This document shows, piece after piece, positions 16,150 through 25,011 of a DNA stretch of 64,000 bases (position 1 is the stretch's first letter; every line of letters begins with the position of its first letter). Both the position numbers and the translations under genes were made by a program. This stretch comes from Microbacterium sp. KUDC0406 (GTDB lineage: Bacteria > Actinomycetota > Actinomycetes > Actinomycetales > Microbacteriaceae). The notes under the pieces are model-generated. The model saw nothing but the letters and a program-made list of their open reading frames with translations. It did no database searches and had not been told where the DNA came from. The stretch is from contig NZ_CP091138.1 in NCBI RefSeq assembly GCF_021582875.1, positions 434,001 through 498,000 of the forward strand. Direction: 5' to 3'.

Positions 16150-16761
16150 TCAGAATGTCGCGTACTCGGGACGGCCGGCGGGCCGATAGGTCTGGATCAT
16201 CACGCCGCGGGAATCGGAACGGGACGACACGAGGTCCAGGGCGACATCCCGCCCCGAGCCGGCGAAGAGACGCGCGCCCTGCCCGAGAACCACCGGGACG
16301 GTGATGAGCTCCATCTCGTCGATGAGGTCGTGCTCCAGCAGCCACTGGATGAGACGGCTGCTCCCGTGCACCTGCAGCTCGCCGTGCCCGCTCTCCTTCA
16401 GTTCCCTGACCGCGGAGAGCAGATCCGCTCCGAGGACTGTCGTGTTCGCCCATTCCGGTTCCGTCAGTGTCGTGGATGCCACGTACTTCGGCTTCGAGTT
16501 CAGGGCCACGCCGATCGGGTGCTGTCTCAGGTCGTCGACGGTTCCCCAGAACCGGTGCATGATGTCGTATGTCCGGCGGCCGAACAGGAACGCGTCGGCG
16601 CGCTGGAAGGTCGCGGTGATGTGATCGCGCGTCGAGTCGTCACCCGCGCCGCGAGCCCACCCGCCGCGTTCGAATCCGGTCTCGCGGTCCTCCTCCGTCG
16701 TACCGCCATTGCCCTGAGTCACTCCGTCGAGTGTGAGCTGTGTGATTGTCGTGAGTCTCAT
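16150..16761 (-). CDS. Dihydrofolate reductase-like protein (RibD C-terminal family)
   Basis: This 203-residue protein starts MRLTTITQLTLDGVTQGNG, the usual opening of actinobacterial DHFR-like RibD_C proteins. It has FLFGRRTYDIMHRFWG (NADPH-site region, residues about 59-74), KYVASTTL, GELQVHGSSRLIQWLLEHDL and DEMELITVPVVLGQGARLF in the expected order. This family seldom acts as true dihydrofolate reductase. It is likely an NADPH-dependent reductase of unknown substrate. ATG 16761 is preferred to an in-frame extension that would cross the ABC-F-like fragment. First gene of the DHFR-SnoaL-YCII set. Confidence 0.82.
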   Translation of the reverse strand: MRLTTITQLTLDGVTQGNGGTTEEDRETGFERGGWARGAGDDSTRDHITATFQRADAFLFGRRTYDIMHRFWGTVDDLRQHPIGVALNSKPKYVASTTLTEPEWANTTVLGADLLSAVRELKESGHGELQVHGSSRLIQWLLEHDLIDEMELITVPVVLGQGARLFAGSGRDVALDLVSSRSDSRGVMIQTYRPAGRPEYATF

Positions 16762-16903
16762 CGAGTCGGTCTCCTGACTTCGGCGCCCGCCATTCGGGTG
16801 CCGTTCACAAGGACGACGAACGGACTCAGCCGGATACGACACCCGGCACGGGATGTCGCGCGCCGCTGCGCAGGGCCGACGAACGCACGGCAGACGGACG
16901 CGA

Positions 16904-17032
16904 CTAACCTGGATGCGACATGGCACATCTCTTCGGGGCCGAAGGCCTGCATCTCGAGTGCTCCACCCGCGCAGTCCTCGACTCTGTCACGCTCGGCGTG
17001 CGGGAGGGCGAGTCAAGCCTGCGCGTCCTGCT
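16904..17032 (+). pseudogene. Truncated copy of the 5' end of the ABC-F gene
   Basis: Bases 16904-17009 match the promoter and first codons of the intact ABC-F gene at about 18477-18590. Shared features are TAxCCTGGATGCGACATGG, then the codons for MAHLxGAEGLHLE, then VxDSxTLGVxEGE. The copy has several substitutions and an internal loss that removes the Walker A region. It resumes with codons matching SSLL-type sequence, and breaks off near 17032. The fragment includes the -10-like box, so it is a copy of a promoter plus gene start. It sits immediately upstream of the ThrE-type gene. Confidence 0.75.
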
Positions 17033-17053
17033 CGCGCTGACGGTGGTCGCCAC

Positions 17054-18449
17054 ATGATGATCGTGCCGAAGGGCTGGCGGGTGCGCCTCACGCGGATGGT
17101 GCACGTCGACGCCGCCTCGCGCCCGATGACCGAGGCCATCCTCTCGGTGGACGAGCAGTACGCGCGACGGGTGATCGATCTGTCGATGCGCATCGCCGAG
17201 GCGCTGATCGCGGTCGGTGCCGGCGGCCAACGAGGTCGTGCTCTCGGCGACCCGTGTGACCAGAGCGCTCGGCATCCTGCCGGTGCACATCGACATCACC
17301 TTCAACTCGATCGCCGTGTCGTACCACGGCGGAGAATCCGACCTGCCCTTCACACTGATCAGGGTGGTGCGCGCGCCCGTGCCCGACCACTCCAAGCTGC
17401 AGCAGCTGCAGGCGCTGGTGGCCGAGATCGAATCCGGCCTGGATCTGGATGAGGCCAGGATCCGCTTCCATGTGATCCGCAGGATGCCGTTCCGCTACCG
17501 TCCGGCCGTCATCGTCCTGGCGCAGGGCCTTCTCGCGGTCGGCGTGTGCCTGCTCTACGGAGCATCGTGGACGACGACCCTGATGGCGCTGCTGGCTGCG
17601 TGCAGCGCCGCGCTCACTCAGCGCGCAATGGCGCGCCTGCACGTGCCCTTCTTCTTCTCGCAGGCCACGGGTGCTCTTGTCGTCACCGCCTGGGCGGCTG
17701 CGACGAACGTGCTGCGCGCGAACGGCGTCGCGCTGTTCCAGGACGCCAGTCCCGGCATCATCGTGGCCGCCGGGATCGTGCTGATGCTCGCCGGCATGTC
17801 TGTGGTCGCCGCGGCGCAGGACGCCATCGACGGCTTCGCCCTGACGGCCGGCGGTCGCATCCTCGATCTCGCCCTGCTCACCCTCGGCGTCGTCATCGGC
17901 ATCGTCGGCGGGGTTTCGCTCGCCCAGCGGCTCGGGATGGGGTTCCCGCTGTCCTCGGATCCGCCCGCGCTGGGACCGGTCGCCATGCAGGTCGCCGGTG
18001 TCGTGCTCATCGCGGTCACCGTCGCGGTCTGGAACGGGGCGACGGCGCGCACCATCCTCGTCTCGGCGCTGCTGGGCAGCGTCGCGTGGGCGGGCTACAG
18101 CGCCGCAGTCGCCGGTGATATCGGCGTGCCGATGGCCAGCGCGATCGGCGCCCTGATCGCCAGCTTCGTCGGCACCCTCATCGCGCACCGGCTGCACGTG
18201 CCGTCGATCGCCGTCACCACAGCGGCCATCGTGCCGATGGTGCCCGGCTCGGTCGTCTACCGCGGCCTGCTGCGCATCGTCGAAGCGCAGGATGAGGCCG
18301 TCCCGCTGATCCTCGGGTTCTCCGACCTGTTTCAGGCCGGTGCCATCGGGCTCGCGCTGGCGTCCGGGGCGACGCTCGGCCTCGTGCTCGGCGCGCCGGT
18401 GCGCGACACCCTGCAGAGCGTCGTACGTCGGCGGGGTCGCATCCGCTGA
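17054..18449 (+). CDS. ThrE-family threonine/serine exporter, one apparent 1-base insertion
   Basis: Two frames join to a 464-residue membrane protein with an N-terminal soluble ThrE domain (RVIDLSMRIAEALIAVGA, then ANEVVLSATRVTRALGI) and about ten C-terminal membrane helices. The family exports threonine and serine. At 17221-17226 the sequence GCCGGCGGCCAAC has one extra G; removing it gives GAGANEVV, the expected helix. The frame before the break starts MMIVPKGWRVRLTRM at 17054. Conserved motifs later are complete, including PSIAVTTAAIVPMVPGSVVYRG. The break resembles the other single-base indels in the window and may be artefactual. The gene is directly upstream of the ABC-F gene. Confidence 0.82.
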
Positions 18450-18476
18450 CGCAGCGGTCGCCCTGCTCGCACGGGA

Positions 18477-18482
18477 TAGCCT
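18477..18482 (+). promoter_or_regulatory. Candidate -10 element of the ABC-F gene
   Basis: TAGCCT lies nine bases before ATG 18492. The same box and spacing recur in the truncated copy at 16904. Confidence 0.4.
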
Positions 18483-18491
18483 GGATGCGAC

Positions 18492-20366
18492 ATGGCACAT
18501 CTCCTCGGGGCCGAAGGCCTGCATCTCGAGTACCCCACCCGCGTCGTCTTCGACTCGATCACTCTCGGCGTGGAGGAGGGCGACCGCATCGGCATCGTGG
18601 GTCGCAACGGTGACGGCAAGTCGAGCCTGCTCGGCATGCTCGCCGGCATCCGCGAGCCGGATGCCGGTCGCGTGACGGTCCGCGGCGGCACCCGCATCGG
18701 CGTTCTCGACCAGGGCGACACCCTCGACGACGCGCTCACGGTGGGCGCCGCAGTGGTCGGTGACACCCCCGAGCACGAATGGGCCGGGGATGCCCGCATC
18801 CGCGATGTGATCTCGGGACTGGTGGCCGACCTCGGCTGGGACACTCCCGTCGCATCGCTCAGCGGCGGCCAGCGCCGCCGCGTGTCGCTCGCGAAGCTGC
18901 TGGCCGGCGACTGGGACGTGCTCTTCCTCGACGAGCCCACGAACCACCTCGACGTCGAGGCCATCACCTGGCTGGCCGGGCATCTCAAGAACCGGTGGGC
19001 GAAGAACTCCGGCGCGCTGCTGGTCGTGACCCACGACCGGTGGTTCCTCGACGAGGTCTGCAACGCGACCTGGGAGGTGCACGACCGCATCGTGGAGCCC
19101 TTCGAGGGCGGCTACGCCGCCTACATCCTGCAGCGCGTGGAGCGCGACCGGATGGCGGCGGCGTCCGAGGCCAAGCGGCAGAACCTGGCCCGCAAGGAGC
19201 TCGCCTGGCTGCGCCGCGGCGCGCCGGCGCGCACCAGCAAGCCGAAGTTCCGCATCGACGCCGCCAACGAGCTGATCGCCGACGTGCCGCCGATCCGTGA
19301 CTCGGTGTCGCTGCAGTCGCTCGCGGTCTCGCGTCTGGGCAAGGACGTCGTCGACCTGCTGGATGCCGGGGTCTCCTACCCTTCGACGGGCTCGGGGACC
19401 GCGGTGAAAGAGGTGCTGAGGGACGTCGAGTGGCGCATCGCGCCGGGCGAGCGCACCGGCATCCTGGGCGTGAACGGCGCGGGAAAGTCCACCCTGCTCG
19501 GCCTGATCTCGGGTGCGGTGCAGCCGACCAGCGGCCGGGTCAAGCACGGCAAGACCGTGCAGGTGCGCACGCTGACGCAGCGTCTCGACGAGCTCGACCA
19601 GCACTGGAACGATCCGGTGCGCACCGTGATCAACGGCCTGCGGACCTCGTACACCTTCGGCCCTTCGACAGGCTCAGGGACCCAGAGCTCCAAGACTCAG
19701 GAGCTCACCCCGGGGCAGCTGCTCGAGCGCCTCGGCTTCACCTCGGCCCAGCTGTCCACACCGGTGAAGGATCTCTCGGGTGGACAGCAGCGCCGACTGC
19801 AACTGCTGCTCGTGCTGCTCGATCAGCCCAACGTGCTGATCCTCGACGAGCCGACGAATGACATGGACACGGACATGCTCGCGGCCATCGAAGACCTCCT
19901 CGACTCGTGGCCGGGCACGCTGCTGGTCGTCAGCCACGACCGCTACTTCCTGGAGCGCGTGACCGACCAGCAGTACGCGATCCTGGACAAGCACCTGCGG
20001 CACCTGCCCGGCGGCGTGGACGAGTACCTGCGACTGCGCGCACTGGAGCAGTCCGCGCCCTCGGTCGTTGAGCGAGCGACGGTCGTTGAGCGAGCCGCAG
20101 GCGAGTCGAAACGCAGAGACGAAACGCCCGCAGCATCCACTCTCGACGGCGCCGCCCGCCGCACCGCCGAGAAGGAGCTCGCCGCTCTCGAGCGCAAGAT
20201 GCAGAAGCTGAACGGCGACATCGACAAGGCCAAACACGCGCTCGCCGACCACGATCAGTCCGACTATGCCGGCCTCGGCGAGAAGATGAAGGCGATCCAG
20301 GCGCAGCAGGACGAGGTGGAGGAGCTCGAGCTGCGCTGGTTCGAGCTCACCGAGCAGCTCGGCTGA
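18492..20366 (+). CDS. ABC-F family ATPase (Uup/EttA-like ribosome-associated)
   Basis: This 624-residue soluble protein has two ABC ATPase domains: Walker A GRNGDGKSS and GVNGAGKST, signatures LSGGQRRRVSLAK and LSGGQQRRLQLLL, and Walker B LFLDEPTNHLD and LILDEPTNDMD. The C-terminal coiled coil (AEKELAALERKMQKLNGDID onward) fits Uup-type members. ABC-F proteins act on ribosomes to relieve stalled or structured states. Three repeat-derived segments lie inside it: PSTGSG at 19379-19400 between the domains, PSTGSG again at 19661-19683, and VVERATVVERAAGE at 20062-20127 in the linker before the coiled coil. All keep the reading frame open. Confidence 0.92.
   Translation: MAHLLGAEGLHLEYPTRVVFDSITLGVEEGDRIGIVGRNGDGKSSLLGMLAGIREPDAGRVTVRGGTRIGVLDQGDTLDDALTVGAAVVGDTPEHEWAGDARIRDVISGLVADLGWDTPVASLSGGQRRRVSLAKLLAGDWDVLFLDEPTNHLDVEAITWLAGHLKNRWAKNSGALLVVTHDRWFLDEVCNATWEVHDRIVEPFEGGYAAYILQRVERDRMAAASEAKRQNLARKELAWLRRGAPARTSKPKFRIDAANELIADVPPIRDSVSLQSLAVSRLGKDVVDLLDAGVSYPSTGSGTAVKEVLRDVEWRIAPGERTGILGVNGAGKSTLLGLISGAVQPTSGRVKHGKTVQVRTLTQRLDELDQHWNDPVRTVINGLRTSYTFGPSTGSGTQSSKTQELTPGQLLERLGFTSAQLSTPVKDLSGGQQRRLQLLLVLLDQPNVLILDEPTNDMDTDMLAAIEDLLDSWPGTLLVVSHDRYFLERVTDQQYAILDKHLRHLPGGVDEYLRLRALEQSAPSVVERATVVERAAGESKRRDETPAASTLDGAARRTAEKELAALERKMQKLNGDIDKAKHALADHDQSDYAGLGEKMKAIQAQQDEVEELELRWFELTEQLG
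19379..19400 (+). repeat. TTCGACNGGCTC-type dispersed repeat inside the ABC-F gene, copy 1
   Basis: CCCTTCGACGGGCTCGGGGA is translated as PSTGSGT between the two ATPase domains. Confidence 0.7.
19661..19683 (+). repeat. TTCGACNGGCTC-type dispersed repeat inside the ABC-F gene, copy 2
   Basis: CCCTTCGACAGGCTCAGGGA is translated as PSTGSGT in the second ATPase domain, in a loop before the signature helix. Confidence 0.7.
20062..20127 (+). repeat. GTTGAGCGAGC-type dispersed repeat inside the ABC-F gene
   Basis: GGTCGTTGAGCGAGC occurs twice here, followed by GACGAAACGCC. It is translated as VVERATVVERAAGESKRRDE in the linker before the C-terminal coiled coil. Confidence 0.7.
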
Positions 20367-20458
20367 CACTTCTGAGGCTCGCGAGTTCCGCCATCCGGGA
20401 ATAGCGTGAACGTGCCGCGGACTTGTGTCCGGTACGGAACAGCCATCCGGGAGGCACC

Positions 20459-22180
20459 ATGGAAGGTCTCGAGGTCACCGTCCTGCTGGGGGCGACCATC
20501 GTCGTCGGCGCGATCATCGCGCCGCGGATACGGCTCGCGCTGCCGCTCGTGCTCGTCGTGCTGGGCCTGCTGCTCGGCTTCGTGCCCGCGCTGCGCGAGA
20601 TCCAGTTGCCGCCCGAGACGGTGCTCCTGCTCTTCCTGCCGGTGATGCTGTTCTGGGAGAGCCTGACCACCTCGCTCCGATCGATCAGACGCGACTTCCG
20701 CTACATCCTGCCGATGAGCACCGTGCTCGTGGTCGCGAGCGCCTTCGCCGTCGCCGGCATCGCCGTGCTGTTCGGACTGCCGTGGGAGGCGGCACTGATC
20801 CTGGGCGCCGCCGTCGCGCCGCCGGATGCCACGGCCGTCGCCGCCCTCGGACGGCTGCTGCCGCGGCGCATGTTCATGAAGCTGAAGGCCGAGAGCCTCA
20901 CCAACGACGGCACGGCGCTCGTGCTGTACGCGATCGCCGTGTCGCTCGCGATGGGCGCGCACATCACGCCGCTGTCGGTGACGTGGATGGTCGTGGAGTC
21001 CTATGTCGGCGGGATCGCCGCGGGCGTGGCGGTGGCCGGGCTCGGATTCCTGGTGCTGCGGCGGATGACGTCGACGATCGTGATCAACGTCACGCTGCTG
21101 CTCCTGCCATTCACCGCGTTCCTGGTGGCTGAGCTGGTCCAGGCATCCGGCGTGCTCGCGGTGGTCGTGGCCGGCCTGATCGTCGCGGCGGTCGCGCCGC
21201 GGATGACGACGGCGGCGTCGCGCCGGCAGGCGGACGCAGCCTGGCCGTTCGGCGTGTACCTGCTCAACGGCGCGCTGTTCGTGCTGATCGGCATCGAGGT
21301 GCAGTACGTCGTGCACGAGATCTCGGCGGCGATGATCGGCTGGCTGGTGCTGGTGACCCTCGCCGTGTGGCTGGTGCTGCTGGTGGTGCGCCTGCTGTTC
21401 CAGACCCTGACCGTCCCGTTCGCCCGCGGCGCCTCCCCGCTGCGCGGTCGAACCAGAGCGAGGGCCTGGATCGTCAGCACGGTGGCGGGGATGCGCGGCG
21501 CGGTCTCACTCGCCATCGCGCTCTCGGTGCCGCTGGCATCCGGCGACGGGGGAGCCGTGCAGGGCAGGGACGCGATCGTGTTCGTCACCGCGGGCGTCAT
21601 CCTGCTCAGCCTGCTGGTGCAGGGTCCGCTGCTGCCGGCGGTCGTCCGCTGGGCGAGGATCCCTGCCGATCATGCCGAGGACGAGGAGTACGAGATGGCC
21701 GAACGCGCCATCTCGGGCGCGGCCCTCGCCGCGCTGGACGAGCTCGCCGCACAGCAGGGCGTGAGCGACGAGGTGCGCGACCGCGCGCGTCGGGAGGGAT
21801 ACGAGGCACTCGAGCTGGCGAACGCCCGAACCCTGGAGCGCGAGCGAGCCCTCGTCGACGCCGAGGTCGGGGCGATGGAGGCCCTGCTCGACGAACCCGA
21901 TCCGCTCGCCCTCGAATCAGCCGTCGACCCGACCATCGCCGGTCCCACGGCGCCCCTGCAGATGCTCGCCGTCTCCACGAACGTCGACCTGCTGCAGCGC
22001 TCGCCACTGGTGCGTCACGACGAGGCCACCCGTCTCAAGCTCGCGCTGATCGAGCGCAAGCGCGACGTGCTGCACGGACTGCGCCGTTCCGGCACCGTCG
22101 ACGATCTCATCGTGCGCCGCATCGCCGCGCGGATGGATCTGGAAGAGGTGCGCCTGCGGGGGATCGAGGAGGTCGGCTGA
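20459..22180 (+). CDS. CPA1-family Na+/H+ antiporter
   Basis: This 573-residue protein has about 12 membrane helices (residues about 5-400) and a hydrophilic C-terminal domain of about 160 residues. The transport core contains ILGAAVAPPDATAVAALGRLLPRR with the Pro-Asp ion site, and ESLTNDGTALVLYAIAVSLA, the second conserved CPA1 region with its Asn-Asp pair. It exchanges sodium (or potassium) for protons across the cell membrane. ATG 20459 has GGGAGG seven bases upstream and yields the family start; the longer in-frame extension lacks a site. The charged tail may regulate activity. Confidence 0.88.
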   Translation: MEGLEVTVLLGATIVVGAIIAPRIRLALPLVLVVLGLLLGFVPALREIQLPPETVLLLFLPVMLFWESLTTSLRSIRRDFRYILPMSTVLVVASAFAVAGIAVLFGLPWEAALILGAAVAPPDATAVAALGRLLPRRMFMKLKAESLTNDGTALVLYAIAVSLAMGAHITPLSVTWMVVESYVGGIAAGVAVAGLGFLVLRRMTSTIVINVTLLLLPFTAFLVAELVQASGVLAVVVAGLIVAAVAPRMTTAASRRQADAAWPFGVYLLNGALFVLIGIEVQYVVHEISAAMIGWLVLVTLAVWLVLLVVRLLFQTLTVPFARGASPLRGRTRARAWIVSTVAGMRGAVSLAIALSVPLASGDGGAVQGRDAIVFVTAGVILLSLLVQGPLLPAVVRWARIPADHAEDEEYEMAERAISGAALAALDELAAQQGVSDEVRDRARREGYEALELANARTLERERALVDAEVGAMEALLDEPDPLALESAVDPTIAGPTAPLQMLAVSTNVDLLQRSPLVRHDEATRLKLALIERKRDVLHGLRRSGTVDDLIVRRIAARMDLEEVRLRGIEEVG

Positions 22181-22280
22181 GCAGCGTGCACCCGCTGTGA
22201 CGCCGTGTGACGGCTCGATTCGGATGGCACCGGATGCCGCACGTACCGTGTTCGAGTCCCCAAGAGAGGAACCGACCACC

Positions 22281-23183
22281 ATGTCCCGACGCATCACGTC
22301 CGTCATCGCCGCTGCCGCAGCGGCCACCGCCCTCATCGCCGGCCTCGCCGGCTGCGCCTCGAACCCCGGATCCGAGGGATCGGATGCCGCCGACAAGGTG
22401 GTCAAGGTGGGCGTCGTCGACAAGAGCACCGTGCAGTGGCCGGCATTCGTCGAGGCCGCCAAGAAGGAGGGCATCACGGTCGAGCTCGTCGACTTCTCCT
22501 CCTACGAGCAGCCGAACCCGGCTCTCGCGCAGGGGGAGCTCGAGCTGAACCAGTTCCAGCACATCGTGTACCTGGCGGACTACAACGTCGCATCTGGTGA
22601 GGACCTGGTTCCGATCGGTGCCACAGCGATCTACCCGCTCGCGCTCTACTCGACCAAGTACGACGACGTGAAGGACATCAAGAAGGGCGAGAGCGTCGCG
22701 GTTCCGGACGACGCGTCCAACCAGGCCCGTGCACTCCTCGTGCTGCAGTCGGCGGGGCTCATCGAACTGAAGAGCGGCGGCACCACGTTCTCCGACCTCG
22801 CAGACGTCGACGAGGCGAAGTCCAAGGTCAAGGTCACCGCGCTCGAGGCCGCGCTCATCCCGCAGTCGCTGCCCGACGTGGCTGCTGCGATCATCAACAA
22901 CGACTTCGTGGATCAGGCGGGGCTGAAGTTCTCCGATGCCATCGCGCAGGACGACCCCACCGACCCGAACGCACTGCCGTACGTCAACATCTTCGCGGCG
23001 CGCGCCGAGGACAAGGACAACGAGACCTACCTCAAGCTCGTGGACATCTTCCAGAACGACCCTGGCGTGCAGAAGGGCCTGCAGGAGGCTTCCGGCGACA
23101 CCGCCGTGGCGCTGAAGACGCCCGCAGCCGAACTCGAGGACGCACTCGAGAAGGTCGAGAAGGACACGGAAGCCAACGGCTGA
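22281..23183 (+). CDS. metQ: D-methionine ABC transporter substrate-binding lipoprotein
   Basis: This 300-residue lipoprotein has a signal peptide with lipobox LAGC (Cys 29) and the NLPA/MetQ domain: VVKVGVVDKSTVQWPAFVEA, then ELNQFQHIVYLADYN, YPLALYSTKYDDVKDIKKGE and SVAVPDDASNQARALLVLQSA. It captures methionine outside the membrane for MetNI. GAGAGG lies about ten bases before ATG 22281. No S-box riboswitch is recognisable upstream, so control of this operon remains unread. An intercistronic hairpin separates it from metN. Confidence 0.93.
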   Translation: MSRRITSVIAAAAAATALIAGLAGCASNPGSEGSDAADKVVKVGVVDKSTVQWPAFVEAAKKEGITVELVDFSSYEQPNPALAQGELELNQFQHIVYLADYNVASGEDLVPIGATAIYPLALYSTKYDDVKDIKKGESVAVPDDASNQARALLVLQSAGLIELKSGGTTFSDLADVDEAKSKVKVTALEAALIPQSLPDVAAAIINNDFVDQAGLKFSDAIAQDDPTDPNALPYVNIFAARAEDKDNETYLKLVDIFQNDPGVQKGLQEASGDTAVALKTPAAELEDALEKVEKDTEANG

Positions 23184-23200
23184 CCGGCATCCGGTGAGAG

Positions 23201-23235
23201 AATCGGGCGGTGCCTCACGGGGCCCCGCCCGATTC
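23201..23235 (+). terminator. Intercistronic hairpin between metQ and metN
   Basis: GAATCGGGCGG (23201-23211) pairs with CCGCCCGATTC (23225-23235). No T-run follows, so it more likely stabilises the metQ message or attenuates read-through than ends it completely. Confidence 0.55.
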
Positions 23236-23259
23236 CGCATGACAGGAAGAACCTCGCAC

Positions 23260-24303
23260 ATGCCCATCGTGACCCTGTCCGACGTCACGAAGACGTACCC
23301 GCCCGCCGACAAGAACTCCGCCGTCGTCACCGCAGTGGACGACGTGACGCTCGACATCGAGAAGGGCGACGTCTTCGGCATCATCGGCTACTCAGGCGCC
23401 GGAAAGTCGACGCTGGTGCGCCTGATCAACGCCCTCGAACCGGCTTCGTCCGGGTCGATAACCGTCGACGGCACCGACATCACCCGACTCTCCGAGCGAG
23501 ACCTGCGCCGGGTACGCACCGGCATCGGCATGATCTTCCAGCAGTTCAATCTCTTCTCGTCGAAGAACGTGAAGACCAACATCGCCTATCCGCTGAAGCT
23601 GGCGGGCTGGAAGAAGCCCGACATCGACGCCCGTGTGGCCGAGCTGCTGGCGTTCGTCGGCCTCTCCGACAAGGCCAGGGCGTACCCTGAGCAGCTCTCC
23701 GGCGGTCAGAAGCAGCGTGTCGGCATCGCCCGCGCTCTCGCCACCGGGCCCGACATCCTGCTCGCCGACGAGGCGACCAGCGCACTCGACCCGCAGACCA
23801 CACATGAGGTGCTCGAGCTGCTGAAGCGGGTGAACGAGGAGCAGGGCGTCACGATCGTCGTCATCACGCACGAGATGGACGTGATCCAGACGATCGCGAC
23901 CAAGGTCGCCGTGATGGAGGGCGGGAAGGTCATCGAGCAGGGCGACGTGTTCGACGTGTTCTCGAACCCGCAGAACCCGGCATCCCAGCGCTTCGTCGGC
24001 ACCGTCATCAAGGGCATCCCCTCGCCCGCCGAGGCGGCCTCGCTGCGTGAGCGACACCAGGGCCGCCTCGTGACGTTCTCGTTCCGCGACGGCGACTCGT
24101 CGCAAGCGCAGGTGTTCCTCGACCTCGCGAACGCCGGGCTCGGCTTCGAGCTGGTCTACGGCGGCATCAACGACATCCGCGGTCGCGCGTTCGGGCACCT
24201 CACGCTCGCGATCACAGGGGCGGATGCCGCGGTCGACGCCGCTCTGCGCACGATCGGTGCGCACGCGCAGGTCACCGAGCTCACGACGGGGGAGGTGCGC
24301 TGA
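23260..24303 (+). CDS. metN: Methionine ABC transporter ATP-binding protein
   Basis: This 347-residue cytoplasmic ATPase has Walker A GYSGAGKST (residues about 45-53), signature LSGGQKQRVGIARAL, Walker B ILLADEATSALD, and a C-terminal NIL regulatory domain (residues about 270-345, VTFSFRDGDSSQAQVFLDLA onward) that senses internal methionine in this family. ATG 23260 is preceded by AGGAAG. Its stop overlaps the metI start (TGATG), so translation is coupled. Confidence 0.93.
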   Translation: MPIVTLSDVTKTYPPADKNSAVVTAVDDVTLDIEKGDVFGIIGYSGAGKSTLVRLINALEPASSGSITVDGTDITRLSERDLRRVRTGIGMIFQQFNLFSSKNVKTNIAYPLKLAGWKKPDIDARVAELLAFVGLSDKARAYPEQLSGGQKQRVGIARALATGPDILLADEATSALDPQTTHEVLELLKRVNEEQGVTIVVITHEMDVIQTIATKVAVMEGGKVIEQGDVFDVFSNPQNPASQRFVGTVIKGIPSPAEAASLRERHQGRLVTFSFRDGDSSQAQVFLDLANAGLGFELVYGGINDIRGRAFGHLTLAITGADAAVDAALRTIGAHAQVTELTTGEVR

Positions 24304-24962
24304 TGGACAGGCTCAATCAGTTGTGGCCGGAGTTCTGGCAGGCGGCGCTCGAGACGCTCTACATGGCGACGTTCGCGCTGATCATGGCGGGTGTGCTCGG
24401 CACGCTGATCGGCGTCGCCCTGTACATCACGCGTCGCGGCGGCCTGCTGCCGAACCGGGTGATCAACGGAATCCTCGAGCTGCTCGTGAACTTCTTCCGC
24501 CCCATCCCGTTCCTGATCTTCATCGCCGTCGCGCAGCCGCTCACCCGAGCGGTCATCGGCACCGGTATCGGCACCACGGCCGGGGCGTTCGCGATCGGCC
24601 TCGCCGCATCGTTCGCGATCGGCCGCATCGTCGAGCAGCATCTCGTCTCGGTGCCGCCCGGTGTCATCGAGGCGGCCCGTGCGATGGGCGCCGGCCCGTG
24701 GCGCATCCTGTTCACGGTGGTGATCCCGGAGTCGCTCGGCCCGCTGATCCTCGGCTACACGTTCGTGGTCGTCGCGCTGATCGACATGACGGCGATGGCC
24801 GGTGCGGTGGGCGGCGGCGGCCTCGGTGCCTTCGCCCTGACCTATGGATTCCGGCGTTTCGAACCGGTCGTGATGTGGGCGGCGATCATCCTCATCGTCG
24901 TGTTCGTGCATCTCGTGCAGACCCTCGGCACGCGTCTGGCGCGGAAGGTGATGCGTCGCTGA
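24303..24962 (+). CDS. metI: Methionine ABC transporter permease
   Basis: This 219-residue membrane protein has five to six hydrophobic segments and the permease coupling-loop motif VIEAARAMGAGPWRILFTVV (residues about 121-140), followed by PESLGPLILG. It forms the membrane channel of the MetNIQ importer. ATG 24303 overlaps the metN stop. The reading frame is complete and ends before the divergent-function protease gene, which begins 49 bases later. Confidence 0.92.
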   Translation: MDRLNQLWPEFWQAALETLYMATFALIMAGVLGTLIGVALYITRRGGLLPNRVINGILELLVNFFRPIPFLIFIAVAQPLTRAVIGTGIGTTAGAFAIGLAASFAIGRIVEQHLVSVPPGVIEAARAMGAGPWRILFTVVIPESLGPLILGYTFVVVALIDMTAMAGAVGGGGLGAFALTYGFRRFEPVVMWAAIILIVVFVHLVQTLGTRLARKVMRR

Positions 24963-25011
24963 CAGTGCTCGCTCGGGGTCCGCATAGGCTCCTCGCGTAG
25001 CGTCCTGTGGC

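Noticed and set aside
17088..19604. An 838-codon open frame antisense to the ThrE-type and ABC-F genes
   Set aside because: High G+C leaves long open frames opposite real genes. Its product is Arg/Asp/His-rich without motifs, while the sense frames carry Walker and transporter motifs.
22181..22280. S-box or other methionine riboswitch before metQ
   Set aside because: The 100-base gap lacks the multi-helix pattern and conserved boxes, and it has little room for an aptamer plus terminator.
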